From Roseateles sp. (GTDB lineage: Bacteria > Pseudomonadota > Gammaproteobacteria > Burkholderiales > Burkholderiaceae_C): DNA of 64,000 nt. The position numbers were made by a program, and so were the translations under genes. The stretch lies in NCBI RefSeq assembly GCF_019237615.1, contig NZ_JAFAGT010000082.1:1-64000 (forward strand). The letters run 5' to 3'. The notes under the pieces were generated by a model. It saw only the letters and a list, made by a program, of their open reading frames with translations, did no database searches and was not told the DNA's origin. Numbering within the stretch: position 1 is the first letter of the stretch; every line of letters starts with the position of its first letter. Shown here one piece after another: positions 1 to 10,305 of the stretch.

Positions 1-541
1 TTCGCAGGCGCCCGCCCTGTACGCCGTCTCGCTATCGGTGGTGTTCCTGTGTCTGGCTGCCCTCTACGAGAGCTGGTCGATTCCGTTTGCGGTGATGCTG
101 GTGGTGCCGCTGGGCATTTTCGGGGCGATTGCAGCGACGCTCGCCCGCGGCCTGGCGAACGACGTGTTCTTCCAGGTGGGTCTGCTGACCACGGTCGGCC
201 TGTCGGCCAAGAACGCGATCCTGATCGTCGAGTTCGCCAAGGAGCAGATGGAGCACGGCAAGGACGCCGTCGCCGCCACGCTGGAGGCCGTGCGCCTGCG
301 GCTGCGCCCCATCCTGATGACGTCGCTGGCCTTCGCGCTGGGCGTGCTGCCGCTGGCTATCGCCACCGGCGCGGGCTCGGGCAGCCAGAACGCCATCGGC
401 ACCGGTGTGCTGGGCGGCATGCTGGCGGCCACCTTCCTGGGCATCTTCTTCGTGCCGGTGTTCTTCGTCGCGGTACAGCGCTGGTTCCCGGCCCGCCGGG
501 CCGCGCCACTCCCCCAAGTCCAAGTTCAGGAGGGCCACTGA
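1..541 (+). CDS. RND efflux pump inner-membrane subunit (HAE1/AcrB-like), 3' part
   Basis: This is the C-terminal 179 codons of a proton-driven hydrophobe/drug efflux pump; the 5' part lies outside the window. The reading frame is open from base 2. The residues YESWSIPF, the [15 protein letters not shown] helix, the RLRPILMTS loop and the [14 protein letters not shown] turn are the standard final transmembrane helices (about TM10-12) of AcrB/MexB. The stop lies one base before the next gene, an outer-membrane efflux lipoprotein, and a TetR gene follows. This is therefore the end of a pump operon carrying its own outer-membrane channel and regulator. The substrate cannot be judged from this fragment. 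Confidence 0.95.
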   Translation, partial: SQAPALYAVSLSVVFLCLAALYESWSIPFAVMLVVPLGIFGAIAATLARGLANDVFFQVGLLTTVGLSAKNAILIVEFAKEQMEHGKDAVAATLEAVRLRLRPILMTSLAFALGVLPLAIATGAGSGSQNAIGTGVLGGMLAATFLGIFFVPVFFVAVQRWFPARRAAPLPQVQVQEGH

Positions 542-542
542 C

Positions 543-1985
543 ATGGCCATCGAGATGAAGATCTTCCTGCCCACGCTGCTGGCGGCCAGCCTGGCCCTGG
601 CCGGTTGCTCCACGCTGGCTCCCGCCCATCAGCGCCCTGCCGCGCCGGTGGCCCAGCAATGGCCCGTGCCGGCCGGCGATGCGGCGGCCACCAAGCGCGC
701 CGCCGAACTGGGCTGGCGCGAGTTCTTCACGGACCCGCAGCTCCAGGCCCTGATCGAGCTGTCCCTGCAGAACAACCGCGACCTGCGCGTGGGCATGCTG
801 AACGTGGAGCGCGCCCGCGCGCAGTACGGCGTGCAGCGCGCCGACCAGTTGCCCTCTGTGAATGCAGGCCTGGGCCAGTCGGCCCAGCGCCTGCCCGCCC
901 CGCTGAGCGGCGGCGAGCAGCCGGGCATCGCCCGCCAGTACAGCGCCACGCTGGGCATCAGCGCCTACGAGCTGGACCTGTTCGGCCGCGTGCGCAGCCT
1001 CACGGATGCGGCGCTGTCCAGCTACCTCGCCACCGAGGACGCGCAACGCGGCGCGCGCATCAGCCTGATCGCGCAGCTGGCCGGCAGCTGGCTGACGCTT
1101 GCGGCCGACCAGGAGCGCCTGGCGCTGACCGAGCAGACGCTGCTGAGCCGCCAGGACAGCCTGCGCCTGAGCCAGCGGCTGCAGGCCGCCGGCGTCGCGT
1201 CGACGCTGGACCTTCGCCAGGCCGAGATCGCCGTCGAGTCGGCCCAGGCCGACCTCGCCCGGCTCACGGGGCAGGTCGCCGCCGACCGCCATGCGCTGGA
1301 GCTGCTGGTAGGCCAGCCGCTGGCGGCCGACCAATGGCCCCGCCAGGACACCACCGTGGCGGCGACGCTGCAGGCCGAGCTGCCCGCCGGTCTGCCGGCC
1401 GAGGTGCTGCTGGCGCGCCCCGACGTGCAGCAGGCCGAGCGCCGATTGCAGGCCACGGAGGCCAACATCAGCGCGGCGCGTGCCGCCTTCTTCCCGCGCA
1501 TCACGCTGACGGCCAGCGCCGGCGGCGCCAGTGCCGACCTGGACGGCCTGTTCCGCGGCGGCCATGGCTTCTGGAGCTTCGTGCCGCAGCTGACGCTGCC
1601 CATCTTCGACGCCGGCCGCAACCGCGCCAACCTGAAGGTGGCCGAGGTGGACCGCGACATCGCGGTGGCCCAGTACGAGAAGGCCATCCAGTCGGGCTTC
1701 CGCGAGGTGGCCGACGCGCTGGCCGATCGCACCACGATGGCCCAGCAGCTGCAGGCGCAGCAGCGTCTGGTGGAGCGCAGCACCGATGCGCTGCAACTGG
1801 CCGAGGCGCGCTTTCGCGCCGGCGTGGACGACCGCCTCGCGACGCTGGACGCGCAGCGCTCGCTGTACGCGGCCCAGCAGGGCCTGATCTCGGTGCGGCT
1901 GGCCCGGCAGGTCAACCGCGTGACGCTGTACAAGGCCCTGGGCGGCGGTGTCTTGGAGCAGTCGCCACGACAATCCGCGTCCTGA
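543..1985 (+). CDS. Efflux outer-membrane lipoprotein (NodT/OprM family)
   Basis: 480 residues forming the trimeric outer-membrane channel of the tripartite RND pump encoded just upstream. The N-terminus has a short signal peptide ending in the lipobox LAGC, so it is probably a lipoprotein. Two outer-membrane-efflux-protein repeats follow, with typical signatures: the ELGWREFF segment after the linker, SAYELDLFGR in the first repeat, LLARPDVQQAE and LPIFDAGRNRANL in the second. The length is normal for the NodT family. The ATG at 543 is one base after the pump stop codon, which indicates translational coupling. Substrate specificity is unknown. Confidence 0.95.
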   Translation: MAIEMKIFLPTLLAASLALAGCSTLAPAHQRPAAPVAQQWPVPAGDAAATKRAAELGWREFFTDPQLQALIELSLQNNRDLRVGMLNVERARAQYGVQRADQLPSVNAGLGQSAQRLPAPLSGGEQPGIARQYSATLGISAYELDLFGRVRSLTDAALSSYLATEDAQRGARISLIAQLAGSWLTLAADQERLALTEQTLLSRQDSLRLSQRLQAAGVASTLDLRQAEIAVESAQADLARLTGQVAADRHALELLVGQPLAADQWPRQDTTVAATLQAELPAGLPAEVLLARPDVQQAERRLQATEANISAARAAFFPRITLTASAGGASADLDGLFRGGHGFWSFVPQLTLPIFDAGRNRANLKVAEVDRDIAVAQYEKAIQSGFREVADALADRTTMAQQLQAQQRLVERSTDALQLAEARFRAGVDDRLATLDAQRSLYAAQQGLISVRLARQVNRVTLYKALGGGVLEQSPRQSAS

Positions 1986-2001
1986 CCCCTTCGCAACCGC
2001 C

Positions 2002-2604
2002 ATGTCTACCGTCTCCACCGATCGCACCCTCGCCCGCCGCCAGCAGGTGCTGGACGCCGCCGCCAGCGCCTTCCGCCGGCGCGGCTTCCATGCCGCCAGC
2101 ATGGCGGAGATCGCGAAGGCGGCGGGCATGAGCCCGGGCCACATCTACAACCTGTTCCAGAACAAGGACGACGTCATCGCCGCCATCGTCGAGCACGACT
2201 GCGCGGCCGTCGTGCAGCGCATCATCGACCTGCAGCGAGAGGACGACGTGCTGCAGGCGATGCTGGCCGAGACCCACTCCGCGTTCGACGACTCCACCAA
2301 GGTGGCCGATGCCGCGCTGACGCTGGAGATCCTCGCCGAGGCCAGCCGCAATCCGGCGCTGGCCGCCGTGCTGCAGCGGGCGCAGGCGCAGGTGCTCGCC
2401 AAGGTCGAGGACCTGATCCGCCAGACCCTTGGCCCTCGGGCGGAGCAACTGCCCGCCGCCGAGATCACCGCGCGCGCGATGATGCTGGGCGCACTCTTCA
2501 ACGGCCTGACCGCGATGAGCGTGCGCCAACCCGACCTGGCGACCATGGGCACAGAGATCGCGCCCGTGATGCAGCGCCTGCTGCGCCTGCTGCTGACGCC
2601 GTAA
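2002..2604 (+). CDS. TetR/AcrR family transcriptional regulator
   Basis: 200 residues. The N-terminal TetR helix-turn-helix (about residues 10-57) is clear, with ARRQQVLDAAASAFRRRGF, MAEIAKAAGMSPGHIYNLF and the NKDDVI segment. The C-terminal ligand domain is not family-specific by eye. The gene begins 16 bp after the outer-membrane channel gene and is probably the last gene of the pump operon. Such regulators usually repress their own pump and are released by its substrates. That role is inferred from position only. Confidence 0.93.
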   Translation: MSTVSTDRTLARRQQVLDAAASAFRRRGFHAASMAEIAKAAGMSPGHIYNLFQNKDDVIAAIVEHDCAAVVQRIIDLQREDDVLQAMLAETHSAFDDSTKVADAALTLEILAEASRNPALAAVLQRAQAQVLAKVEDLIRQTLGPRAEQLPAAEITARAMMLGALFNGLTAMSVRQPDLATMGTEIAPVMQRLLRLLLTP

Positions 2605-3122
2605 CGGAGCCGCCGGCGCCCCTCAAGGTCCCGGCAGGCAGGCAGGAAGGCAGGTTCCAGCAACGCGGCCCGTGCGGCCGCCCCCACGGGCATCCCGACC
2701 AACCGGATGCCCCATGCACGTCACACCGTCACGGAAGAAGGGATCGTGGCATTCGCGCAGCCGTGCGACCCGCAGCCGTTTCACGTCGGCGCGTACGCGA
2801 CCAGGCGGAGCATCTGCGGCGGCCCCATGGGGAACGGTTGGACGACCTGCACGCTGATGATGCGGATATGGCTTGGGCCCTAGATCAAGGACGGACAGGT
2901 CTTGCCTACGTCCTGTCTTGCCGCCACAGTTCCATCGTTCATTGCAGTGATTGCCGGCGCGCTGGAAGCGCAGTCGGCATTCCCTGGCCAATGGACGGGC
3001 ATCGGCTCGCATGACCCATTTGAAGGAGGTGAAACACGATTAGGCCGCCATTGATCCTGACCTTCCTGTCAGGGCGTCCAAGCCTGGCAGTCCATACCTA
3101 CCAACCAATGAGAGATCACAAC
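2605..3122. other. Gene-poor interval between tetR and the exported-protein gene
   Basis: No convincing coding sequence is seen in these 518 bases. Short open frames exist, for example 2763-3014, but they lack a ribosome binding site and have poor codon structure. A GGCA/GGAA microsatellite lies at 2633-2654. From about 2880 onward the sequence is visibly poorer in G+C than its surroundings, continuing into the next gene. Confidence 0.6.
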
Positions 3123-3512
3123 ATGCGTACCTCAACCAAGTTTGCCTCGCTCCTGGTGCTGTTCACGTCGTTTGCATCTGCGCAGCAGTCGACGTTTGAT
3201 GGGAAATGGAGCGGTCCGGCGACGAGCCCCAGTGCTGGTCAGATTCAGGTCAATCTGACTATCGCGAAGGGGAGCGGCACCATGCGCTACGCCCAGAAGG
3301 TGAACTACACGACCGTCGACCAGTGCGCGAACCGGGACATTCCGGTCTCGGTGGTATCCCAGACCGCATCCGAGATGGTCATCGCGATCCAGGGGGCGAA
3401 GGTCCTGAAGGGTTGCATTGATGAAACCGCCACCCTCAAGCTCGTTGACGGCAAGACGCTGCAGTCGACACTCAAGGACGGTCGGGCCATGACGCTTGCT
3501 CGCAGCAAGTAG
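3123..3512 (+). CDS. Small exported protein of unknown function
   Basis: 129 residues with a clear signal peptide (MRTSTKFASLLVLFTSFASA, cleavage likely before QQST). The mature part begins with FDGKWSGP and looks like a small beta-rich extracytoplasmic domain. It has two cysteines (in the QCANR and KGCID segments) that could form a disulfide. I recognise no family with a known role. Codon use is less G/C-rich than that of the flanking genes, which may indicate transfer. The ATG at 3123 is chosen because it starts the signal peptide; an in-frame extension to 3051 is open but lacks sense as an N-terminus. Confidence 0.75.
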   Translation: MRTSTKFASLLVLFTSFASAQQSTFDGKWSGPATSPSAGQIQVNLTIAKGSGTMRYAQKVNYTTVDQCANRDIPVSVVSQTASEMVIAIQGAKVLKGCIDETATLKLVDGKTLQSTLKDGRAMTLARSK

Positions 3513-3586
3513 GCTCGCGGCAGCACGCGTCCCGGATGGCGAAAACCGAGCGCTCGATGGAGCGCCAACCGGGCTTCGCCGACGCC

Positions 3587-3609
3587 GGGCCCGCCTTGCA
3601 GGCGGGCCC
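3587..3609. terminator. Strong hairpin after the exported-protein gene
   Basis: A perfect 9-bp inverted repeat (GGGCCCGCC, loop TTGCA, GGCGGGCCC) lies between the small exported-protein gene and thyA. No T-run follows on either strand, so it may be a weak or Rho-assisted terminator or an mRNA-stabilising hairpin. Confidence 0.4.
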
Positions 3610-3720
3610 AAGCAGACGGCTCCGGGCGACTGCCGGGCGGCGGCGTTTCTTCCTCGGGGCCGAGCCGACAACTTGCCACGCCGCGCCGGATAATCCCCGC
3701 CCGGCCCTGCACCTCACGCG

Positions 3721-4530
3721 ATGACTGCCCCCGTCCCCACCCCCTACGAAGATTTCATGCGCCATGTATTCGAGCATGGCGTGCACAAGAGCGACCGCAC
3801 CGGCACGGGCACGCGCAGCGTGTTCGGCCACCAGATGCGCTTCGACCTTGCGGCTGGCTTCCCGCTGGTGACGACCAAGAAGGTGCACCTGAAGTCCATC
3901 ATCCTGGAGTTGCTGTGGTTCCTGCGTGGGGACGGCAACGTGCGCTGGCTGCAGGAGCGCGGCGTGACGATCTGGGACGAATGGGCCAGCCCCGATGGTG
4001 ACCTGGGTCCGGTCTACGGCGTGCAGTGGCGTTCCTGGCCCACGCCCGACGGCGGCCACATCGACCAGATCGCCGAGGTCGTGAAGACGCTCAAGACCAA
4101 CCCGGACAGCCGCCGCATCATCGTCAGCGCATGGAACGTGGCGGACCTCTCCAAGATGGCACTGATGCCCTGCCACGCCTTCTTCCAGTTCTACGTGGCC
4201 GACGGCAAGCTCTCCTGCCAGCTCTACCAGCGCAGCGCCGACATCTTCCTCGGCGTGCCCTTCAACATCGCCAGCTACGCGCTGCTGACGATGATGCTGG
4301 CCCAGCAATGCGAGCTGCAGTTGGGCGACTTCATCTGGACCGGCGGCGACTGCCACATCTACGACAACCATGTGGAGCAGGTGCAGACCCAGCTTGCCCG
4401 CGCGCCGCGGCCCTGCCCCACCATGACGATCAAGCGCCGGCCGGCGAGCATCTTCGACTACGAGTTCGAGGACTTCGAGCTGAGCGGCTACGACCCGCAT
4501 CCGGCCATCAAGGCACCGGTGGCCGTATGA
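3721..4530 (+). CDS. thyA: Thymidylate synthase
   Basis: 269 residues; converts dUMP to dTMP using methylene-tetrahydrofolate. The N-terminal [12 protein letters not shown] and LVTTKK motifs, [10 protein letters not shown] and the catalytic Cys151 in [12 protein letters not shown] are all present. So are the [18 protein letters not shown] dUMP/folate-binding segment and GDCHIYDNH. It is slightly longer than the 264-residue Escherichia coli enzyme. The stop overlaps the start of folA (ATGA), so dTMP synthesis is coupled to recycling of the dihydrofolate it produces. Confidence 0.99.
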   Translation: MTAPVPTPYEDFMRHVFEHGVHKSDRTGTGTRSVFGHQMRFDLAAGFPLVTTKKVHLKSIILELLWFLRGDGNVRWLQERGVTIWDEWASPDGDLGPVYGVQWRSWPTPDGGHIDQIAEVVKTLKTNPDSRRIIVSAWNVADLSKMALMPCHAFFQFYVADGKLSCQLYQRSADIFLGVPFNIASYALLTMMLAQQCELQLGDFIWTGGDCHIYDNHVEQVQTQLARAPRPCPTMTIKRRPASIFDYEFEDFELSGYDPHPAIKAPVAV

Positions 4531-5021
4531 GCCGCATCACGCTGGTCGCCGCCGTCGCCAAGGACGGCGCCATCGGGCGCGACAACGCGCTGCTCTGGCA
4601 TATTCCGGAGGACATGGCGCGCTTCAAGGCGCTGACGGCGGGCAAGCCCGTCGTCATGGGCCGGCGCACCTGGGACTCGCTGCCGCCCCGGTTCCGTCCG
4701 CTGCCCGGGCGGCGCAACCTCGTCGTCAGCCGCTCCGTCAGGGCGCTGCCGGGCGCGGAGGTGTTCGCCAGCCTGGAAGCGGCGCTGGCCGCTTGCGCGG
4801 CCGAGCCCGAGGTCTGCGTCATCGGCGGCAGCGAGATCTATGCGCTGGCGCTGCCGCTGGCCGACAGGCTGGCGCTGACCGAGGTGGACATCGCCTGCCC
4901 GGATGCAGACCGGCATTTCCCGGCTTGGCCGCGGGAGCACTTCACCGAGGCCGCGCGCGAAGCCCACAGAGGCGCGACCGGCCCGGCCTTCGATTTCGTC
5001 GACTATTTGCGCAAGGACTAG
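4527..5021 (+). CDS. folA: Dihydrofolate reductase
   Basis: 164 residues; reduces dihydrofolate to tetrahydrofolate with NADPH. The catalytic acid is Asp29 in [11 protein letters not shown]. The NADPH-binding segments [21 protein letters not shown] and CVIGGSEIY are in the expected order. The start codon overlaps the thyA stop in an ATGA, and the next gene begins 5 bp downstream, so the three genes form one operon. Confidence 0.98.
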   Translation: MSRITLVAAVAKDGAIGRDNALLWHIPEDMARFKALTAGKPVVMGRRTWDSLPPRFRPLPGRRNLVVSRSVRALPGAEVFASLEAALAACAAEPEVCVIGGSEIYALALPLADRLALTEVDIACPDADRHFPAWPREHFTEAAREAHRGATGPAFDFVDYLRKD

Positions 5022-5026
5022 ACCCC

Positions 5027-5602
5027 ATGTCAAAGGACTTCCACGTCCACGGCCCGCACGAGCATGAGCTGGAGCACGCCGCCCAGCACGAGCCCAGGGG
5101 CTTTGCCGGCCAGTTGGCCGTCATCACGGCCATCCTGGCCACCGTCGGCGCCTTCTTCTCCTACATGGGCGGCGCGACCCAGGCCAATGCCGGCCTGCTC
5201 AAGAACGACGCGGCCATCAAGAAGACCGAGGCCAGCAACCAGTGGAACTACTACCAGGCCAAGAGCAGCAAGCAAAACCTCGCTGAGCTGGCACAGGAGC
5301 TGAGCAGCGGCGAGGAGCAGAAGGCCAAGTACCGGGACAAGGTGGCCCGCTACGAGAAGGAGAAGGCCGACATCAAGGCAGCCGCCGAGGCGCTGGAGCG
5401 GGAGTCCAGCCAGTTCGACGCGAAGAGCGGGGAACAGTTGCACCAGCACCACCGCTGGGCCCAGGCGACGACGGCCCTGCAGATCTCCATCGCGCTGGCG
5501 GCGATCGCGCTGCTGACCCGGCGCCGCTGGATGGAATGGGCCACCCTCGTCGCCGGCGGCCTGGGCATCGTGCTGGGTGGCCTGGCCGCACTGCACGTCT
5601 GA
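5027..5602 (+). CDS. DUF4337 family membrane protein
   Basis: 191 residues. The N-terminus is His-rich (HVHGPHEHELEHAAQH). One transmembrane helix lies at about residues 30-48, with the TQANAGLLKNDAAIKKTEASNQWNYYQAKSSK segment in two halves typical of DUF4337. A charged coiled coil spans about 85-135, and two closely spaced hydrophobic helices sit at the C-terminus (about 148-190). The function of this family is unknown. It follows folA by 5 bp and is probably co-transcribed with thyA-folA. The coiled coil between membrane anchors suggests a periplasmic or cytoplasmic stalk. Confidence 0.9.
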   Translation: MSKDFHVHGPHEHELEHAAQHEPRGFAGQLAVITAILATVGAFFSYMGGATQANAGLLKNDAAIKKTEASNQWNYYQAKSSKQNLAELAQELSSGEEQKAKYRDKVARYEKEKADIKAAAEALERESSQFDAKSGEQLHQHHRWAQATTALQISIALAAIALLTRRRWMEWATLVAGGLGIVLGGLAALHV

Positions 5603-5607
5603 GGCGC

Positions 5608-5643
5608 GCCCGCAGCCCGGCGAGATCGCACCGGGCTGCGGGC
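5608..5643 (+). terminator. Terminator hairpin after the thyA-folA-DUF4337 operon
   Basis: A perfect 13-bp inverted repeat (GCCCGCAGCCCGG and its complement) with a 10-base loop starts 6 bp after the DUF4337 stop. It is followed by a moderately T-rich stretch. It is probably the end of the thyA operon transcript. Confidence 0.7.
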
Positions 5644-5659
5644 CGTGTGTTGCGGCTGC

Positions 5660-5671
5660 GTTGCAAACGTA
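5660..5671. promoter_or_regulatory. 12-base motif shared with 13620-13631
   Basis: The sequence GTTGCAAACGTA lies 94 bp before the start of the beta-barrel gene. The identical 12-mer lies 134 bp before the repeat lipoprotein gene at 13766. It could be a regulator half-site. Evidence is position and identity only, and one repeated 12-mer can arise by chance in a window of this size. Confidence 0.25.
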
Positions 5672-5765
5672 GCAATCCCGCCCGGCAGCGAAATTCCTTC
5701 ATGCGCCTTGAGATCGACAGTCCGGTCAGCGTGCCAATCCTGACGCGAGCCTCTGGAGATCCACC

Positions 5766-6299
5766 ATGCGCAATGCCCTTCGCCCCCTCTCCGGCGCCCT
5801 GCTGATCGTCGCCCTGTCGCTGGGCGCGGCGTCGGCGAAGGCCGACGGTGCCTACGTGACCGGATCGATCACCGCGCCGGACTACAGGAATGGCGTCAAC
5901 GGCGTCGGCTCCGGCAGCGGCCGGGCCGGGGTGTCGCTGGGGGCCGGCTACGACTTCAACTCCAACTTCGGCCTGGAGGGCGGCTACTTCAGCCTGGGTC
6001 GCGGCCGGGACGCGAACGGCACCGTCAACGCGCATGGCGCCTACCTCGACGCGATAGGCCGCCTCGAACTGGTGCCCAAGGTCTCGCTGTACGGCACGGT
6101 GGGCGCCGCGCAAGGGCATTTTTCCACCACGAACGGCAACGATTCGAGCCCGGCGCTGAAGCTGGGGGGCGGCCTGCAGTACGACCTGACGCCCACCATT
6201 GCGGTGCGCCTGGGCTACCAGCAATACCGCTTCAGCAACGCCTTCGACAGCCAGCCCCGCGTCGGCGAGGCCGTCCTCGGCCTCAAGGTCGGGTTCTAG
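5766..6299 (+). CDS. Outer-membrane beta-barrel protein (OmpA-like/porin-family barrel)
   Basis: 177 residues. The signal peptide ends around ASAKA, followed by alternating amphipathic strands (GAGYDFNSNFGLEGGYFSLG, SLYGTVGAAQG, IAVRLGYQQYRFS) and a terminal phenylalanine in LKVGF, as needed for BAM-dependent insertion. This fits a small eight-stranded barrel. No C-terminal peptidoglycan-binding OmpA domain is present. The GGAG ribosome site at 5756 supports the ATG at 5766. The gene lies just before a Spy/CpxP-like gene on the same strand, suggesting a shared envelope-related role. Confidence 0.85.
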   Translation: MRNALRPLSGALLIVALSLGAASAKADGAYVTGSITAPDYRNGVNGVGSGSGRAGVSLGAGYDFNSNFGLEGGYFSLGRGRDANGTVNAHGAYLDAIGRLELVPKVSLYGTVGAAQGHFSTTNGNDSSPALKLGGGLQYDLTPTIAVRLGYQQYRFSNAFDSQPRVGEAVLGLKVGF

Positions 6300-6332
6300 G
6301 CCCGGCCCCTGGCCGGTCAAGCCGGAGGCACC

Positions 6333-6845
6333 GTGAAACAAGGCATCGCGCATTCGGTCGGGCACGCGGCGGCAGCGGCGAGGGAGGTCGCGCGCTGCGC
6401 CACGCTCCTGCTCATGCTGGCCGCCGTGACGCTCGCCGGCCCCGCCCAGGCCCAGGAGCATTGCGCCTACCGGGACGACGGCGTCGGCTCCCTGCGCCGC
6501 ATGCTCAGCGGGCCGGCGCTGGACTCGATCAGCCCGACGCTGGAGCAGCGCACGCACATTCGTGCCATTCTGGCGGACGCCTCGGACGATGCCCATGCCT
6601 ACTGGGCCCAGACTCAGGAGCTGAACGCGCAGATGGCACGGCTCATGTTGGCGCCCAAGGTGAATGCCGTGGCCGTCGAGGCCTTGCGCCAGCAGCAGCT
6701 GGGCCTGCACGCAATGGCCAGCAAGCGACGCACTCAGCACATGATGGACCTGATGGCGACACTGACGCCCGAGCAGCGCGTTCGGCTGGCGGTGCTCCAC
6801 CCCGACCCCACATGCACCGCCGCCACCGTCACGCTGGCGCGCTAG
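6333..6845 (+). CDS. Spy/CpxP-like periplasmic protein (LTxxQ motif)
   Basis: 170 residues starting at GTG, with GGAGG five bases upstream. There is a long n-region, then a signal peptide (LLLMLAAVTLAGPAQAQ). The mature protein is helical and contains the LTPEQRVRL motif typical of the Spy/CpxP family of periplasmic chaperone and stress proteins. It clearly resembles the product at 13036: the LMxAP...AVEAxRQ, MxSKRRxQ and LTxxQRxxL segments align. The two are paralogues. The neighbouring response regulator may control it, but this is inference. Confidence 0.82.
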   Translation: MKQGIAHSVGHAAAAAREVARCATLLLMLAAVTLAGPAQAQEHCAYRDDGVGSLRRMLSGPALDSISPTLEQRTHIRAILADASDDAHAYWAQTQELNAQMARLMLAPKVNAVAVEALRQQQLGLHAMASKRRTQHMMDLMATLTPEQRVRLAVLHPDPTCTAATVTLAR

Positions 6846-6892
6846 GCCGGCCGCGGGCCGCCCGCCGCCAACGCACCGGACGGCAATGGCCT

Positions 6893-7630
<738 letters not shown>

Positions 7631-7708
7631 GGTTGCATGGTCACTTCGCAGGACGACGCTGCAACTGTAAGCCGGCGAGCCGGCCCGCTCGAATAAGCTT
7701 GGCGTCGC

Positions 7709-10216
7709 ATGGAGCATCCCAAGTCTGCCCGCTTCCAGTGGCGGGTCATCGTCATCGTGCTGGAGGTCCTGGTTGCGCTGGTGGTGGCCGGCGCGCTGTG
7801 GGCGCTGCGCCAGCAGACGCTGCGCAGCGAGCTGGCCACGCTGGCCTCGCTGTCGGCCGCCATGGCCGCGCAGGCCGACGGCGTGCTGGACATCGCCAAC
7901 GCCACGCTGGAGACGACGCGACAGGAGCTCAGCAAGGGCATGCTGGTGCCGCAGTCCTATGACACGCATGGCCTGCTGCAAGCTCGGGTGGCGGGCCTGC
8001 CCAAGTTCCGTGCGCTGGGCATCGTGGACGCCCAGGGCATGCGCGTGGCCACGTCCCGCGGCGATCCTGCGCCGCCCGTCTCGTCGGCCGATCGGGATTT
8101 CTTTCTGGCAGCGCGTGACGGGCCGCCAGGCCAGATCTTCATCGCCCAGCCCCGCGTCAGCAGGTCCGACGGACAGCCGAGCATCGCCGTCTCCAAGGAC
8201 TGGCGGGACAGCGACGGGCAGTTCAGGGGCGCCGTCGTCCTGCTGGCCGATCCGGAGTTCCTGGATGGCGACTTCGACCGCATCGCGCCCACCGACGACA
8301 CCTCACTGGCCATCTACAGGCGCGACCGGGCGCTGGTCTCCGACGGCCCGGGCGACGGCAGCGCCAAGCTACTGCCTCGCCTGGCAATGGAGCGCCTTTG
8401 GCAGGACCCGCATCCCGAGGTGCCGCGCCTGCTCCAGATCGATGACGGGCATGGGCGCCTGGTGGCGGCCCACATGCTGCGCAGCTATCCCTTGATGGTG
8501 GTGGTGACGCGGGACGCGACGCTGGCCCTGGCCGACTGGCGCCGCCAATGCGGGTTCGCCGCGTTCGCCGCCGGCATCGCCATGCTGCTCACCGCCTGGC
8601 TGTCCGCGCGGATCGGGCGTGAGCAGGCCCGCCGGGAGGCGGTCGAATCCGTGCTGCTGGACGAGCAGCAGCGTGCGTCCCGCGCGTTCCAGGCCGCCCG
8701 CGAGGGCTATGTGGAATGGAATATTCCAGCCAACAAGGTGTCGATGTCGCCGCGCATGAAGGAGTTGCTGGGCCTGCCCCGCGGTGCCGACGTCGGCCGC
8801 GCCGAGGCCGTGCCGCAGGAGGGGCTGCATCCGGAGGACCTCGCCACCTTGCGCGCCCATTGGCGCGACGTCCAACGCGGCGGCCCGACCGACGTGAGCG
8901 TCGTCCTGCGCGTCGGCGACGGCCCCGGCGACTGGCGTCACGTCCAGCTGCGCGGCCATGTCGAGCGCGACGACCAGGGCCAGGCGCGCATCTTCCACGG
9001 CACCGCCGTGGACATCTCGACCGAGGTGCGGTCCGACCTGGCGCGCCGGCGGCTTCACGACCAGCTGCAACAGGCCCGCAAGCTGGAGGCGCTGGGCAAC
9101 CTGGCGGGCGGCGTCGCGCATGACTTCAACAACATCCTCGCCGCGGTGATCGGCTATGGCGAGCTGGCCCGGGACGAGGCCAAGGCCGACTCCAAGCAGT
9201 CCCGGCACCTGGACCAGATCCTGCAGGCCGGCTACCGGGGCAAGTCCGTGGTCGAGCGCATCCTGTCCTTCAGCCGGGGCTCGCCGCGCAAGCGCGTGGT
9301 GTTCCTGGCCCAACCCGTGGTCAGCGAGGTCGCGCAGACGCTGAGGGCGTCGCTCGCCCCCCACGTCCGCGTCGAGCTGGCACTGGAGGCGCCCGACGCC
9401 GCCATCGAGGGCGATCCCACGCAGTTCTACGAAGCGGTGATGAACCTGTGCACCAACGCCTTGCAGGCCCTGGCGGGCCATGGGCAGGTGACCGTGAGCC
9501 TGCGCACCACCCACCCGACGGCGCCGCTCAAGCTGTCGGAAGGCGAGTTGGCGGCCGGACACTACCTGGTCGTCGGCGTCAGCGACAACGGCCCCGGCAT
9601 CCCTGACGACATCCGCTCGCGCCTGTTCGAGCCGTTCTTCACCACCAAGGGCCCCCGCCACGGCACGGGCCTGGGCCTGGCCATCGTTCACGGCGTGACC
9701 GAGGAGCTGGGGGGCGCCATCGACGTACAAAGCGAACCCGGCAGCGGCAGCGCCTTCTTCATCCATGTGCCGCTGTCGGCCCAGCCCGTCAACGACGCCA
9801 GTGCGCAGACCCGGGAGCTTCCGCTCGGCAACGGGCAAACCGTGCTGGTGGTGGACGACGAGCCGGGGCTGGTACGGCTCGCCGAGGAGATGCTGGCGGG
9901 CCTGGGGTACGAGCCATTCGGGCTGGCGTCCAGCCGCGAGGCGCTGCAGGCCTTGCAGGCCGAGCCCGAGCGCTTCGACATCCTGCTCACGGACGAGGTC
10001 ATGCCGCAGCTGTCCGGCACCGCGCTGGCGGAGGCGGCCCGGACCGCCTGCCCCAAGCTCATCGTCCTGCTTGCGACCGGCTGGGGCGGCGAGAAGCTGG
10101 AGCAGCGCGCCGCGGAAGCCGGCGTCTGCGCCTGCCTGTCCAAGCCCCTGACCCGTTCGGAGATGGCCTGGGCCCTGCACGACGCGCTGCAGCGCGCCGG
10201 CAGGTTGCAGATGTAA
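7709..10216 (+). CDS. Membrane-bound hybrid sensor histidine kinase (PDC-like sensor, PAS, HisKA, HATPase, receiver)
   Basis: 835 residues. TM1 lies near residues 12-33, then an extracytoplasmic PDC/Cache-like sensor up to about 275 and TM2 near 279-299. A PAS domain starts near 330. The HisKA phospho-histidine is His471 in [12 protein letters not shown]. The ATPase motifs are the N-box [19 protein letters not shown] and [13 protein letters not shown]-terminal receiver starts near 711 with VLVVDDEP, phosphoacceptor Asp762 and CLSKPLTR. The kinase core is of the NtrB-like GGVAHDFNN class. Receivers fused after such kinases can be inhibitory or act as phosphate sinks. No Hpt domain is seen nearby. 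The divergent OmpR-type regulator is the likely partner. Confidence 0.94.
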   Translation: MEHPKSARFQWRVIVIVLEVLVALVVAGALWALRQQTLRSELATLASLSAAMAAQADGVLDIANATLETTRQELSKGMLVPQSYDTHGLLQARVAGLPKFRALGIVDAQGMRVATSRGDPAPPVSSADRDFFLAARDGPPGQIFIAQPRVSRSDGQPSIAVSKDWRDSDGQFRGAVVLLADPEFLDGDFDRIAPTDDTSLAIYRRDRALVSDGPGDGSAKLLPRLAMERLWQDPHPEVPRLLQIDDGHGRLVAAHMLRSYPLMVVVTRDATLALADWRRQCGFAAFAAGIAMLLTAWLSARIGREQARREAVESVLLDEQQRASRAFQAAREGYVEWNIPANKVSMSPRMKELLGLPRGADVGRAEAVPQEGLHPEDLATLRAHWRDVQRGGPTDVSVVLRVGDGPGDWRHVQLRGHVERDDQGQARIFHGTAVDISTEVRSDLARRRLHDQLQQARKLEALGNLAGGVAHDFNNILAAVIGYGELARDEAKADSKQSRHLDQILQAGYRGKSVVERILSFSRGSPRKRVVFLAQPVVSEVAQTLRASLAPHVRVELALEAPDAAIEGDPTQFYEAVMNLCTNALQALAGHGQVTVSLRTTHPTAPLKLSEGELAAGHYLVVGVSDNGPGIPDDIRSRLFEPFFTTKGPRHGTGLGLAIVHGVTEELGGAIDVQSEPGSGSAFFIHVPLSAQPVNDASAQTRELPLGNGQTVLVVDDEPGLVRLAEEMLAGLGYEPFGLASSREALQALQAEPERFDILLTDEVMPQLSGTALAEAARTACPKLIVLLATGWGGEKLEQRAAEAGVCACLSKPLTRSEMAWALHDALQRAGRLQM

Positions 10217-10305
10217 TCCAGCCGGCGCTCAGGCATGCGGCCCCGGCAACAAGGGGTGCTCACAGTGACACCAGTCGCTTCGCGGCTTGACTGGAGTTCC
10301 ACGAC

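Noticed and set aside
357-2144. 595-codon minus-strand open frame opposite the efflux lipoprotein
   Set aside because: Antisense shadow of a well-recognised gene; low-complexity Gln/Arg/Leu content.
2633-2654. GGCA/GGAA microsatellite after tetR
   Set aside because: Too short and imperfect, outside any gene or promoter, so a phase-variation role is not supported.
2763-3014. 83-codon frame in the tetR-downstream gap
   Set aside because: No ribosome site, no recognisable segment, atypical codon positions.
3610-3720. Folate-type riboswitch or leader before thyA
   Set aside because: No conserved riboswitch core is seen in the short spacer; only the GC hairpin at 3587 is present.
10230-10305. 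CCAGTC/GACTGG inverted repeat before the Trp-rich gene
   Set aside because: Arms of 6 bp with a 12-base loop are within chance for this composition and there is no T-run.
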